Of a DNA stretch of 64,000 nt, positions 51,199-59,286 are shown piece by piece. A model generated the notes under the pieces. That model saw nothing but the letters and a program-made list of their open reading frames with translations, was not told where the DNA came from and made no database searches. The position numbers and the translations under genes were made by a program. Within the stretch, counting starts at the first letter, position 1. Each line of letters opens with the position of its first letter. The stretch covers positions 17,552 through 81,551 of the forward strand of contig NZ_LBMU02000091.1 of NCBI RefSeq assembly GCF_001005085.2. Reading direction: 5' to 3'. Source of the stretch: Streptomyces humi. GTDB lineage: Bacteria; Actinomycetota; Actinomycetes; Streptomycetales; Streptomycetaceae.

Positions 51199-52260
51199 AT
51201 GCAGACCCGACTCCTCGGTACCGGCGGCCCGCAGGTCGCCCCTCTCGCACTGGGCTGCGCCGGCATGTCCGACCACACCGCTCCCACCGACGAGGCCGAC
51301 GCCATCGCCACCATCCACACCGCACTCGCCGCCGGCGTCACCCTCCTCGACACCGCGGACTTCTACGGCATGGGCCACAACGAGGACCTCATCCGCCGCG
51401 CACTCCGCGCCGGCGATCGCGAAAAGGCGCTGCTGAGCGTCAAGTTCGGCGCTCTGCGGGACCCCGGCGGAGCCTTCGTCGGCATCGAGGGCCGCCCTGC
51501 CCACGTGAAGAACGCGCTCGCCCACTCGCTGCGCCGCCTCGGCACCGACCACGTCGACGTCTACCGACCCGCCCGCCTCGCCCCGGACACCCCGATCGAG
51601 GACACGATCGGTGCCGTGTCCGAGCTGGTACAGGCGGGATACGTGCGCCACATCGGGCTCTCCGAGGTGGGGCCGGAGACCATCCGTCGCGCCCACGCGG
51701 TGCATCCCGTCTGCGACGTACAGATCGAATACTCCTTGTTCAGCCGTGATCCCGAGACCAACGGCATCCTGGACACCTGCCGCGAACTGGGGATCGGCGT
51801 CACGGCCTACGGGGTCCTCGCACACGGGCTGCTCACCGGAACGTACCGACAGCCGGTCGGCGGCGAGCCCCGCGCCCACTGGCTGCCCCGCTTCCACCCC
51901 GACAACCTCGCCACGAACCTCGCCCTCGCCGACCGGCTGCGACCCCTCGCCGACGCGCACGGCGTCAGCGTCGCGCAACTCGCCACCGCCTGGGTCATCG
52001 CCCAGGGCCGGGAGCGCGGGACCGTCGTGGCCGTCGTGGGCACCCGCCGACCGCACCGCGTGCGGGAGGCTCTGGCCGCGGCCGACATCACCCTGACCGC
52101 GCAGGAACTCTCCGCGATCGAGGAGGCCGTCCCGGCCGGCGCGGTGGCAGGAACCCGGTACGCCAGACCGCTCATGGCGCTGCTGGACAGCGAACGCGGC
52201 CCGAAGCCGGCCGGCGCGCACACGGAACCGACCGTCGACAGGACAGGCAGCGCCTCATGA
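51199..52260 (+). CDS. Aldo/keto reductase
   Basis: 353-residue (alpha/beta)8 NADPH reductase. Catalytic Asp in LLDTADFYGMGHNEDL with Tyr four residues on, Lys in LLSVKFGAL, and the usual His position replaced in VDVYRPARLAP, as in the DLYQPAR subgroup. The NADPH site is near the C-terminus (TVVAVVGTRRPHRVREAL). The last about 25 residues are an extra tail. Start codon 108 bases downstream of the marR start; overlaps the next gene as ATGA. Confidence 0.92.
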   Translation: MQTRLLGTGGPQVAPLALGCAGMSDHTAPTDEADAIATIHTALAAGVTLLDTADFYGMGHNEDLIRRALRAGDREKALLSVKFGALRDPGGAFVGIEGRPAHVKNALAHSLRRLGTDHVDVYRPARLAPDTPIEDTIGAVSELVQAGYVRHIGLSEVGPETIRRAHAVHPVCDVQIEYSLFSRDPETNGILDTCRELGIGVTAYGVLAHGLLTGTYRQPVGGEPRAHWLPRFHPDNLATNLALADRLRPLADAHGVSVAQLATAWVIAQGRERGTVVAVVGTRRPHRVREALAAADITLTAQELSAIEEAVPAGAVAGTRYARPLMALLDSERGPKPAGAHTEPTVDRTGSAS

Positions 52261-53369
52261 ACACAGCTGAGTCACGGATCGCCGAGCTGGCCCGGTCCGG
52301 GAAGCGGATCGGAGTGGGGGTGATCGGACTGGGGGCGCACGGGAGCTGGGCCGAGCGCTCTCACCTTCCGGCCCTGCGCGCCGTGCCGGGTTTCGAGCTC
52401 AGGGCCCTGAGCACGAGCTCGAAACAGTCGGCGGAGCGCTCCGGACAGAAGCACGGTGTGTCCCGCACCTTCGGGTCCGCGGCCGAACTGGTCGCCTGCG
52501 ACGAGGTGGACCTCGTGGTCGTGGCGGTCAAGGTGCCGCACCACCGGGAACTGGTGGAGGTGGCGCTGAGCGCCGGCAAGAGCGTGCTGTGCGAGTGGCC
52601 GCTGGGCAACGGGCTCGCGGAAGCCGAGGACATGGCGCAGCGGGCGAGCGGCCGCGCCGTGCCGACCGCGGTCGGGCTCCAGGCGCGGTCGCATCCCGTC
52701 CTCGCCTACGCGCGGGATCTCGTGGCCGACGGCTACGTGGGGGAGGTGCTGTCCACGACGGTCGTCGGCTCCGGCGGTGCGTGGGGAGGCACCGTCGGCC
52801 CCGGCGATCACTACGTGCTCGACGCCGCCAACGGCGCGACGCTGCTGACCGTTCCCTTCGGCCACACCCTCGACGGCCTCGCGTCCGTCCTGGGAGAGCC
52901 CGAGGAACTGCGGATCGAACTGGCTTCGCGGCGCAAGTCCGCCGTGGACACCGAGAGCGGACAGCCCGTGCCCATGACCGCCGCGGACCAGGTGGTGGCC
53001 TCGGGACGGCTGCCGGGCGGCGCGGTGGCCACCTTCCACTACCGCGGGGGCACGGCCCGGGGCACCAACTTCCGCTGGGAGATCAACGGCACCGAGGGCG
53101 ACCTCGTCCTCACCGCCCCGGTCGGCCACCTCCAGCTCAGCCCGGTCACCCTCGAAGGCGGGCGCGCCACGTCCACCGAAGTCGCTCCCCTGACGGTGCC
53201 GGAAGCATACGTTCGAGTCCCGCGACTGGACCCCCGAGCCGACGCGCCGGCCTACGCGGTCGCTCATGCCTACCGGCAGTTCCTGGACGACCTCCGCGAG
53301 GGCACGTCAGGCGTACCCGATTTCGCGCACGGCGCCGCCCGGCACCGCAGCCTCGAAGGGCTCAGCTGA
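52257..53369 (+). CDS. Gfo/Idh/MocA family oxidoreductase
   Basis: 370 residues. N-terminal Rossmann fold (IGVGVIGLGAHGSWAERSHLPALRAVPGFELRAL), the EKP-like motif here CEWPLGNGLAEAE (the Lys of EKP is replaced by Trp), then the C-terminal beta-sheet substrate domain. The missing catalytic Lys suggests altered chemistry or a galactose-repressor-like/Gal80-like role. Translationally coupled to the aldo/keto reductase, so both should be MarR controlled. Confidence 0.87.
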   Translation: MNTAESRIAELARSGKRIGVGVIGLGAHGSWAERSHLPALRAVPGFELRALSTSSKQSAERSGQKHGVSRTFGSAAELVACDEVDLVVVAVKVPHHRELVEVALSAGKSVLCEWPLGNGLAEAEDMAQRASGRAVPTAVGLQARSHPVLAYARDLVADGYVGEVLSTTVVGSGGAWGGTVGPGDHYVLDAANGATLLTVPFGHTLDGLASVLGEPEELRIELASRRKSAVDTESGQPVPMTAADQVVASGRLPGGAVATFHYRGGTARGTNFRWEINGTEGDLVLTAPVGHLQLSPVTLEGGRATSTEVAPLTVPEAYVRVPRLDPRADAPAYAVAHAYRQFLDDLREGTSGVPDFAHGAARHRSLEGLS

Positions 53370-53408
53370 CGACGCGCATACTTCCGGCCGGGGTGGCGCC
53401 CGCGTCCC

Positions 53409-53666
53409 TCAGCCGTCCGGGCTCAGCTCGGTGTGCACCAGGTCCACCAGGTCGTCGGCCTCGGGGGTCCGGGAGTCCCGGGGGACCTGGTAGTAGCCGC
53501 CGAGGGTGGCGATCACATCGGTGCGGGAGTCGTCGTACTCGTGGCCGTCGTCCTGCCACCACCAGACCGTGTCCCGGATCTCCTCCTTCGACAGGCCCCC
53601 GGACAGGACGATGTCCCGGCCCTGGACCTTCCCCGTGATCCTGGCGGAGTTCACATCGGCTGCCAT
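53409..53666 (-). CDS. Small conserved-looking protein of unknown function
   Basis: 85 residues from ATG at 53666 with GGGAGA nine bases upstream. Sequence MAADVNSARITGKVQGRDIVLSGG... continues with KEEIRDTVWWWQDDGHEYDDS: acidic, soluble, no signal. Codon usage fits a real gene. I do not recognise the family. It lies just upstream of the sirtuin gene on the other side of a 50-base gap, but on the same strand, downstream of it. Confidence 0.6.
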   Translation of the reverse strand: MAADVNSARITGKVQGRDIVLSGGLSKEEIRDTVWWWQDDGHEYDDSRTDVIATLGGYYQVPRDSRTPEADDLVDLVHTELSPDG

Positions 53667-53716
53667 GTACCACGTCTCCCTTCGTCCACGGCTGCGGATA
53701 CCCGCCGGACGGTGGC

Positions 53717-54613
53717 TCAGTCCGCCGGCCCGGCGACCGGGACGCCGAGCCGGCCGGCGACGGTGGTCAGGGCCGCTCCCAGCGGGAGGGCCACCCGGGT
53801 GAGGGCGTGCGGGTCGCCCCGGGTCGGGTCCCGGTTGACGATCAGCACCGGCTTGCCCTCCCGCGACGCCTGCCGGACGAACCGCAGCCCGGACATCACC
53901 GTCAGCGACGAGCCGAGGACCAGCAGCGACGCCGCCTCGCGGACCAGGCGCCGGCAGTGCTCGACGCGCTGCGGCGGCACCGCCTCGCCGAAGAACACCA
54001 CGTCCGGTTTGAGGACGCCCCCGCAGTCGGCGCACGCCACCACGCGGAAGTCGCCGACCTGCGCGTCGGTGAGGTCGGCGTCACCGTCCGGGTTGATCCC
54101 GGCCGCCACCGGGTCGAAGCCCGGGTTCTCCGCCTCCAGGCGCCGGGCCAGCTCACGGCGCGGGCTGAAGGTGCGGCAGGAGAGGCAGACGACCCGGTCC
54201 AGGCTGCCGTGGAGCTCCACGACGCCCTCGCTGCCCGCGGCCTGGTGCAGACCGTCGACGTTCTGGGTGATCACACCCGAGACCCGGGCGTCCCGGGCGA
54301 AGGCGGCCACCGCCAGGTGACCCGCGTTGGGACGGGCCTGCCCGAAGGTGCGCCACCCGAGATGGCTGCGCGCCCAGTACCTGCGGCGCGCCTGGGCGCT
54401 CCCGGTGAAGTCCTGGTACGTCATCGGGGTGTGCCGGCTCAGGCTCCCGCCCTCGCCCCGGTAGTCGGGGATGCCCGACTCCGTGGAGATGCCCGCCCCG
54501 CTGAGCACCAGGACCCCGCCGGTGTTCAGCGCGTCGACGACCGGCTCCAGGTCGGTGGTGCCCGGCGGCAGGTCCGCGGCCGGGGTCCAGCTCAGGGTGG
54601 GGCGCATGCGCAT
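53717..54613 (-). CDS. Sir2-family NAD-dependent protein deacetylase
   Basis: 298 residues. NAD-binding GVLVLSGAGISTESGIPDYRG, catalytic ITQNVDGLHQAAG plus VELHGSLDR (His), zinc Cys pairs CLSC and CADC, and VFFGEAVP and LGSSLTV motifs. A class II (SIRT4-like) type by the long zinc loop. Removes acyl groups from lysines using NAD. Stand-alone, ATG at 54613. Confidence 0.94.
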   Translation of the reverse strand: MRMRPTLSWTPAADLPPGTTDLEPVVDALNTGGVLVLSGAGISTESGIPDYRGEGGSLSRHTPMTYQDFTGSAQARRRYWARSHLGWRTFGQARPNAGHLAVAAFARDARVSGVITQNVDGLHQAAGSEGVVELHGSLDRVVCLSCRTFSPRRELARRLEAENPGFDPVAAGINPDGDADLTDAQVGDFRVVACADCGGVLKPDVVFFGEAVPPQRVEHCRRLVREAASLLVLGSSLTVMSGLRFVRQASREGKPVLIVNRDPTRGDPHALTRVALPLGAALTTVAGRLGVPVAGPAD

Positions 54614-54698
54614 GCGACCAGGGTAAGGAATCGCCGGCGGCCCTGGCGGGCCCTGGCGGGCGCGGGCGGGCGCGGGCGGCCGCAGGGGGACGACCCTC

Positions 54699-54803
54699 CG
54701 CCCGCCGCGGGTGAACCGGCGCCCGCCGCGGGTGAACCGGCGCCCGCCGCGGGTGAACGGGCGCCTGGTGCGGGCAAACCGACGCTCGGTGCGGGCAAAC
54801 CGG
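54699..54803. repeat. 21-bp tandem repeats in intergenic region
   Basis: Five 21-base units (54699-54719, 54720-54740, 54741-54761, 54762-54782, 54783-54803): the first three are nearly identical (CGCCCGCCGCGGGTGAACCGG), the last two are diverged to CGCTCGGTGCGGGCAAACCGG-like. The 312-base gap between the sirtuin and EF-hand genes (54614-54925) holds nothing else I can identify. Both strands read open through it, but no start signal supports a gene. Confidence 0.88.
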
Positions 54804-54925
54804 CGCTCGGTGCACTGGTCCGGCTCGTGGGCGCGCGGGGCCTGGACGAGGTGAGCGCGAGCGCCGTTGCGGGGCGGTCGGCCACGGAAAGCATGTCCTC
54901 AGCACCACGCGTGAGGAGGCATGTG

Positions 54926-55468
54926 ATGTCCAGTGAGTTCCAGCGGAACAAGCTCCAGGCCATGTTCGAGGCGTTCGACGCGGACGGCAACGGCTATCTG
55001 GAGGAGGCGGACTTCGTGGCCCTGGCGGACCGCTGGAGCAGGCTGCCTGGGGTGAGAGAGGGATCGGAACTGGCGGCGCGCGTGGACGGCGTGCTGAAGG
55101 GCTGGTGGCAGCAGCTGTCGGAGACCGTGGACACGGACCGCGACGGCCGGATCGACATGGAGGACATCCTCGCCATGGTGGATCTGCTGCCGACGATTCC
55201 CGAGGCCGTCACCGCCACCGCCGACACCATCTTCGACGCGGTCGACGAGAACGCCGACGGGCGCATCTCGCGCGGGGAGCACCAGCGCCTGGTCGACACC
55301 TGGCACGGACGGCCGGTCGAGACAGGCGGTGTCTTCGACCGCCTCGACCAGGACGCCGACGGCTACCTCAGCCGTCCCGAGTTCGCCACGCTGTGGACCC
55401 AGTTCTGGACCAGCGACGACCCCGGCGAACCCGGCAACCTGATGTGCGGCCCGATCGGCACCGGGTGA
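54926..55468 (+). CDS. Calsymin-like protein with four EF-hands
   Basis: 180 residues from ATG at 54926, GAGGAGG at 54913-54919. Four EF-hand loops: DADGNGYLEEAD (about 18-29), DTDRDGRIDMED (69-80), DENADGRISRGE (107-118) and DQDADGYLSRPE (141-152), all with Asp at position 1, Gly at 6 and acidic residue at 12, so all should bind Ca2+. No signal peptide. Streptomyces have several such cytoplasmic calcium sensors/buffers; some affect aerial development. Confidence 0.94.
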   Translation: MSSEFQRNKLQAMFEAFDADGNGYLEEADFVALADRWSRLPGVREGSELAARVDGVLKGWWQQLSETVDTDRDGRIDMEDILAMVDLLPTIPEAVTATADTIFDAVDENADGRISRGEHQRLVDTWHGRPVETGGVFDRLDQDADGYLSRPEFATLWTQFWTSDDPGEPGNLMCGPIGTG

Positions 55469-55507
55469 GGACACCGCCGCAAGCCCCGGCCTCCCGGCGG
55501 AAAGGGG

Positions 55508-55945
55508 CTACGGCGTGGCGAGGACGTCGGAGAGACCGGCGGCAGGGCGGCCGAGCAGTGCTGTCAACGTGCGCTGCTGGCGCTCGGTCAAGGGGGCGAC
55601 AAAGATCACCGCGTCAGCGTCGGCCTGCTCGCAGACCTGGGCCACCTCGCGGACTTTCCCATGGGACAGCAGAGTCCGCGCGGAGTAGGGCAGGCCCATC
55701 CTCCGAACCCCTCCGTCCGAGACGCCTCGCCGTTGCACGACCTGCGCGACGACCCGTGCGCCGCGCGCTTCCAGCTCCGTGGCCGCCGACGCCATGAGCG
55801 TCCCGAAGTCCTTCTGCTTCGCGGAGAAGTAGCCGACCAGGACCACGTCGGCGCCCCCGGCCGGGAGCCGGAACGGCCGACGCCGGGCCGGCCTCGACGG
55901 GGCGCGGCGAGCCGGGCGCCGGTCGCGCCTGCGGGGCTGATGCAT
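55508..55945 (-). CDS. Stand-alone HflX N-terminal-domain-like protein
   Basis: 145 residues. After an Arg/Pro-rich leader of about 28 residues the sequence follows the nucleotide-independent N-domain of the GTPase HflX: DVVLVGYFSAKQKDFGTLMASAATELEARGARVVAQVVQRRG, then YSARTLLSHGKVREVAQVCEQADADAVIFVAPLTERQQRTLTALLG. The HflX GTPase motifs (G1-G4) are missing, because the protein stops at VLATP. Full-length HflX is over 400 residues. Could be a truncated gene or a free ribosome-binding domain. A shorter start within the Arg-rich leader is possible. Confidence 0.65.
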   Translation of the reverse strand: MHQPRRRDRRPARRAPSRPARRRPFRLPAGGADVVLVGYFSAKQKDFGTLMASAATELEARGARVVAQVVQRRGVSDGGVRRMGLPYSARTLLSHGKVREVAQVCEQADADAVIFVAPLTERQQRTLTALLGRPAAGLSDVLATP

Positions 55946-56030
55946 GCGGCACAGGCTAGACGCGTGGCCGTCGGCAGGGACACCGGGTTTCTCCGACCGG
56001 GCCTGGACGAGCAGGGCCAGGGCACTCGGC

Positions 56031-56621
56031 TCAGTCGCGGGCGTCGAGCGTCCGCGCGAGGGCGTCGAGGGTCACGTCGACGACGGCGCGCAGCTGTTCC
56101 GTACTCGTTCCGGCTCTGCTCATGACGGCGAGGGACTGGTTCACGGCCGCAAGGTGGGCCGCGTAGGACTCGGCGGTCTCGTCGGTCAGCCGGCCGGCCT
56201 TCAGAGCCGTGCGCAGCCGGGTGTGCTGGAAGCCGATCGCCTCCCGCGCGCGTGCCGCGACGCTCGCGCTCAGCACCGGGGTCGCCATGACGGTCTGGGC
56301 CACCAGGCATCCGTCGGGCAGACCGGGGTCCGCGATGCGTTCCAGGGTGACGTCGAAGAAAGCCCGCGCGGCTGCCAGCGGCCGGTCGGCGGCGCAGGAC
56401 AGCGCGGCGTCGTACCTGTCTCCGTAGCGCGCGGTGTAGCGCTCCAGGCAGCGGAGGAAGAGCGTGTCCTTGTCGCCGAGGGAGGAGTAGATGGAGCTGC
56501 GGTTGAGCCCCGTCGCCCGGGACAGGTCGTCCACCGACGTGTTGGCGTAGCCGGCCCGCCAGAACTGGATCATCGCGGCATCGAGCGCCGTGGCGATGTC
56601 GAACTGCTTCTTGCCCGCCAC
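56031..56621 (-). CDS. TetR family transcriptional repressor
   Basis: 196 residues from GTG at 56621, with GGGAGG upstream. HTH: FDIATALDAAMIQFWRAGYANTSVDDLSRATGLNRSSIYSSLGDKDTLFLRCL. C-terminal domain of the AcrR/NemR type with DGCLVAQTVMATP. It faces an epoxide-hydrolase-like gene across an 86-base gap that contains a 12-base-arm palindrome. Confidence 0.92.
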   Translation of the reverse strand: MAGKKQFDIATALDAAMIQFWRAGYANTSVDDLSRATGLNRSSIYSSLGDKDTLFLRCLERYTARYGDRYDAALSCAADRPLAAARAFFDVTLERIADPGLPDGCLVAQTVMATPVLSASVAARAREAIGFQHTRLRTALKAGRLTDETAESYAAHLAAVNQSLAVMSRAGTSTEQLRAVVDVTLDALARTLDARD

Positions 56622-56665
56622 GCCGCACCTCCCACTTGACCTGCCTTCTCGGTAGGGACCATCCT

Positions 56666-56695
56666 CCCATCTTGAACCACTCAGTTCAAGATGGG
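56666..56695. promoter_or_regulatory. Perfect TetR-type palindrome in divergent promoter
   Basis: CCCATCTTGAAC (56666-56677) and GTTCAAGATGGG (56684-56695) are perfect 12-base arms around a 6-base spacer. TTGAAC in the left arm plus TAGGGT (56697-56702) could form a promoter whose transcript would begin at or near the ATG at 56708. Confidence 0.8.
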
Positions 56696-56707
56696 TTAGG
56701 GTGAGGC

Positions 56708-57640
56708 ATGAGTCACTTCGCAAGCGCCGCCCCTGTCCCCGGCAACCCGATCCGCGGCCTCCCGCTGCCCGACCTGGCCGGTTTCACCCACCGTTGGGTC
56801 GACGCGGACGGCGTCCGGCTGCACGCCGTCGAGGGCGGTCGGCCGGACCGTCCAGCCGTCGTGCTGCTCGCCGGGTTCCCGCAGACCTGGTGGGCGTGGC
56901 ACAAGGTGATGCCGGACCTGGCCGACCGGTTCCACGTCGTCGCGATCGACCTGCCGGGCCAGGGCCACTCCGAACGCCCGGACATCAGCTACGACACGCA
57001 CACGGTCGCAGCGCACGTCCATGCCGCGGTCAAGGCGCTGGACGTCTCGGCGTACTGGCTGGTCGCCCACGACATCGGCGCGTGGGTCGCCTTCTCCCTC
57101 GCCCTGAAGTACCAGGACCAGTTGCGTGGCCTGGCGCTGCTCGACGCCGGCATCCCGGGCATCACACTCCCTGACGCCGTTCCGACCGACCCCGAACAGG
57201 CCTGGAAGACCTGGCACTTCGCCTTCCACCTCGTGCCCGAGCTGCCCGAGACACTGCTCGCCGGCCGCGAACGGGACTACGTCGGCTGGTTCCTGAAGGT
57301 GAAGACCCTCTCCTCCGACACCTTCGGCGACGCCGAAATCGAGCAGTACGCCGCGGCCGTGGCCGCCGACGGCGGTCTCCGTGCGTCCCTGGCCTACTAC
57401 CGGGACGCCGCCGAGTCGGCGCGGAAGAACCACGAAGCGCTGGAACGACAGCGCCTGACGGTCCCGGTTCTCGGGATCTCCAGCAGCCACGGCTCCATCC
57501 CCGACATGGCGGCCTCCATCAAGCCGTGGGCCGACCACGCGACCGGGATCGTCGTGCCGGACGCAGGACACTTCATCCCCGACGAACAGCCCGGTGCCGT
57601 CGCCGCCGCGCTGACCGGCTTCATCACCGAGGCGGACTGA
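56708..57640 (+). CDS. Epoxide-hydrolase/haloalkane-dehalogenase-like alpha/beta hydrolase
   Basis: 310 residues. The nucleophile elbow reads VAHDIGAW, with Asp instead of Ser, as in epoxide hydrolases and fluoroacetate/haloalkane dehalogenases. Oxyanion motif LAGFPQTWWAWHKVMPDL; RPDISYDTHT precedes the elbow; the terminal His is in PDAGHFIPDEQPG. The cap contains Trp/Tyr candidates (WFLKVKTL; YYRDAAES). Probably opens an epoxide or removes halide via an aspartyl ester. Almost no leader precedes the ATG. Likely repressed by the divergent TetR. Confidence 0.87.
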   Translation: MSHFASAAPVPGNPIRGLPLPDLAGFTHRWVDADGVRLHAVEGGRPDRPAVVLLAGFPQTWWAWHKVMPDLADRFHVVAIDLPGQGHSERPDISYDTHTVAAHVHAAVKALDVSAYWLVAHDIGAWVAFSLALKYQDQLRGLALLDAGIPGITLPDAVPTDPEQAWKTWHFAFHLVPELPETLLAGRERDYVGWFLKVKTLSSDTFGDAEIEQYAAAVAADGGLRASLAYYRDAAESARKNHEALERQRLTVPVLGISSSHGSIPDMAASIKPWADHATGIVVPDAGHFIPDEQPGAVAAALTGFITEAD

Positions 57641-57642
57641 GA

Positions 57643-57672
57643 CCGGCCGCAAGCGCCAAGTGCCGCGGCCGG
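57643..57672. terminator. Convergent hairpin
   Basis: CCGGCCGC (57643-57650) pairs with GCGGCCGG (57665-57672) around a 14-base loop in the 46-base gap between the hydrolase and the DinB gene. No T-run. Confidence 0.5.
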
Positions 57673-57686
57673 AGGTGTGTGGGGAC

Positions 57687-58220
57687 TCAGCTCGACGTAC
57701 TCCCGTCGACGAGTTCGCGGACGACGTCCGCGTGGCCGTTGTGCTGGGCGTACTCCCTGATCAGATGCATCATGATGCACCGCACGTCGAGCTCACCGAA
57801 GCGGTGATGCGTGCGAACGTCATCCAGGGAGACCCCGGCGAGGATCTGGCGGCTGCGCTCGCACGCGGCCAGGTAACGTGCGACGTCCTCGTGCAGCGTC
57901 GCGCCGTCGTCCAACAGGAAGTCACCGTCCTTGCGGTTCGGCCAGCCGAAGGGCGCCGGTTCCTCACTCCGCTCGATGACGTTGACGAACCAGATGAGCT
58001 CGACCTTCGTGAGGTGGCGCACCAGTCCGTGCAGGGTGGTGAGAGACGGAACGACACGCTGGGCAGCCTGTTCCTCGGTCAACCCGTCGAGTTTCTTCAG
58101 CAGTTCGGCGCGAAGGAAGTCGAGCCACCCGGCCAGGGCCTCGCGTTCGGGCGCGACGGTGCGCAGGTCGACGGGCTTGAGCGGCGAAACGAAGGTCTGC
58201 GGACCAGAGGCGTCAGTCAT
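57687..58220 (-). CDS. DinB-like four-helix protein (DUF664)
   Basis: 177 residues, ATG at 58220. Four-helix bundle with the metal-ligand histidines expected for DinB/YfiT-type proteins: TLHGLVRHLTKVELIWFVNVI and MMHLIREYAQHNGHADVVREL. These are thiol- or mycothiol-dependent S-transferase-like enzymes in many actinobacteria. Substrate unknown. Convergent with the epoxide-hydrolase-like gene, separate from the carotenoid operon by 55 bases. Confidence 0.88.
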   Translation of the reverse strand: MTDASGPQTFVSPLKPVDLRTVAPEREALAGWLDFLRAELLKKLDGLTEEQAAQRVVPSLTTLHGLVRHLTKVELIWFVNVIERSEEPAPFGWPNRKDGDFLLDDGATLHEDVARYLAACERSRQILAGVSLDDVRTHHRFGELDVRCIMMHLIREYAQHNGHADVVRELVDGSTSS

Positions 58221-58275
58221 GGGCGCATTGTCGCAGGCGAGGCCGACGCCGGTCCTGGTGGGCCGTACCAGGTGC

Positions 58276-59286
58276 TCACCCGGGGAAACGGCCTGTCGAA
58301 CGCAGCGCCCAGCGTCGTTCGGCGTAGGCCAGGTCGTCGCGCCACAGACGGCCCGCCGCGTAGCGCATGACGGGGCGGAGCAGGGGAGCGCTCCGGCGGG
58401 CGGCGGCGAAGCCCCGACGCTCCGAGGTGGCGATGACCGCCTCCACCACCGCGGTGCGCGGCCTGCCCAGGCTGTCCGGGCCGAGCGGGGTGGCATGGGT
58501 CTCCACGACGGAGCCCTCCCCCTCGCCGCCGGTGATCCGCATGACGACCGTGCGCGGGCCCGGGGCGGTGAACACGGCACGGACCGGTACGACGAGCCGG
58601 CCGGCGAGCTTGAAGGAGACGTCGACCGTGAACGCGTCCTCGCCGTCGTCCCGCCCCGGGGACTCCACGACGGTGAGGTCGACGAAGGAGTACGGGTGGA
58701 ACCAGGCCCCGTGCCAGGGGTCGAGGCGGTTGGCGACCACGTCGGCGGGTTCGCAGACGCCCTGCCCGGTGTACACGGCGGTCAACGCGCCTGCCGCGGC
58801 GGGCCGTTCGGGCACCGGCGGCCGGGCGGTGGGCTCCTCGCCCCCGGCGTCGTCCAGCCGCACCCACAGCAGCACCCCGTCGTCGTACGCGGGCCAGGGC
58901 TCCCAGCCGCCGAACGGCCCGCCGTCCAGGGCGAGTCCGTGCCAGTGGCAGACGAGGGTGCCGCACCGCACCGGGCTGTCCCGCAGCGGCGCCCCGAGGT
59001 GCGGGCAGATGCCGGGACCGGCGACGAGACGGCCCTCGCCGTCGCGCCACAGCACCACCTCCTGGCCCGCGACGGTGCGGGCCAGCGGGCGGTCCCCGGG
59101 GAGGTCGCCGGCCGCCCCGACGACGTACCAGTTGCCGCTGGGCCGCTGCTGCGCCCGCTTGAGGGCGTCGGCGATCAGCGCGGGCCGGGCCTCCCGCCAG
59201 GTCGGGCGCTGGCGTTCCCAGGCGACCGGGTCACGGCGCAGTCGCAGGGGCAGTCGGGCTCGCCGGGGCGGACGGTCGGACGTCAC
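58276..59286 (-). CDS. crtV: CrtV-position Rieske protein of carotenoid operon (DUF5914-like)
   Basis: 336 residues from GTG at 59286 overlapping the crtB stop as GTGA. A Rieske [2Fe-2S] domain is visible at about residues 50-135, with ligands in GPGICPHLGAPL (C-x-H) and TLVCHWHGLAL (C-x2-H). The C-terminal half is a START/Bet v1-like domain (WHGAWFHPYSFVDLTVVESP) of the DUF5914 type. The gene occupies the fourth place of the crtEIBV operon, where Streptomyces carry crtV. Its exact step in isorenieratene formation is not settled; the domain content suggests an oxygenase or redox helper rather than the methylesterase name found in older annotation. Confidence 0.8.
   Translation of the reverse strand: MTSDRPPRRARLPLRLRRDPVAWERQRPTWREARPALIADALKRAQQRPSGNWYVVGAAGDLPGDRPLARTVAGQEVVLWRDGEGRLVAGPGICPHLGAPLRDSPVRCGTLVCHWHGLALDGGPFGGWEPWPAYDDGVLLWVRLDDAGGEEPTARPPVPERPAAAGALTAVYTGQGVCEPADVVANRLDPWHGAWFHPYSFVDLTVVESPGRDDGEDAFTVDVSFKLAGRLVVPVRAVFTAPGPRTVVMRITGGEGEGSVVETHATPLGPDSLGRPRTAVVEAVIATSERRGFAAARRSAPLLRPVMRYAAGRLWRDDLAYAERRWALRSTGRFPG

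Noticed and set aside
54592..54990. Pro/Ala/Gly-rich ORF on the minus strand over the 21-bp repeats
   Set aside because: No start signal, and its sequence is only the repeat read in one frame; it also overlaps the EF-hand gene.
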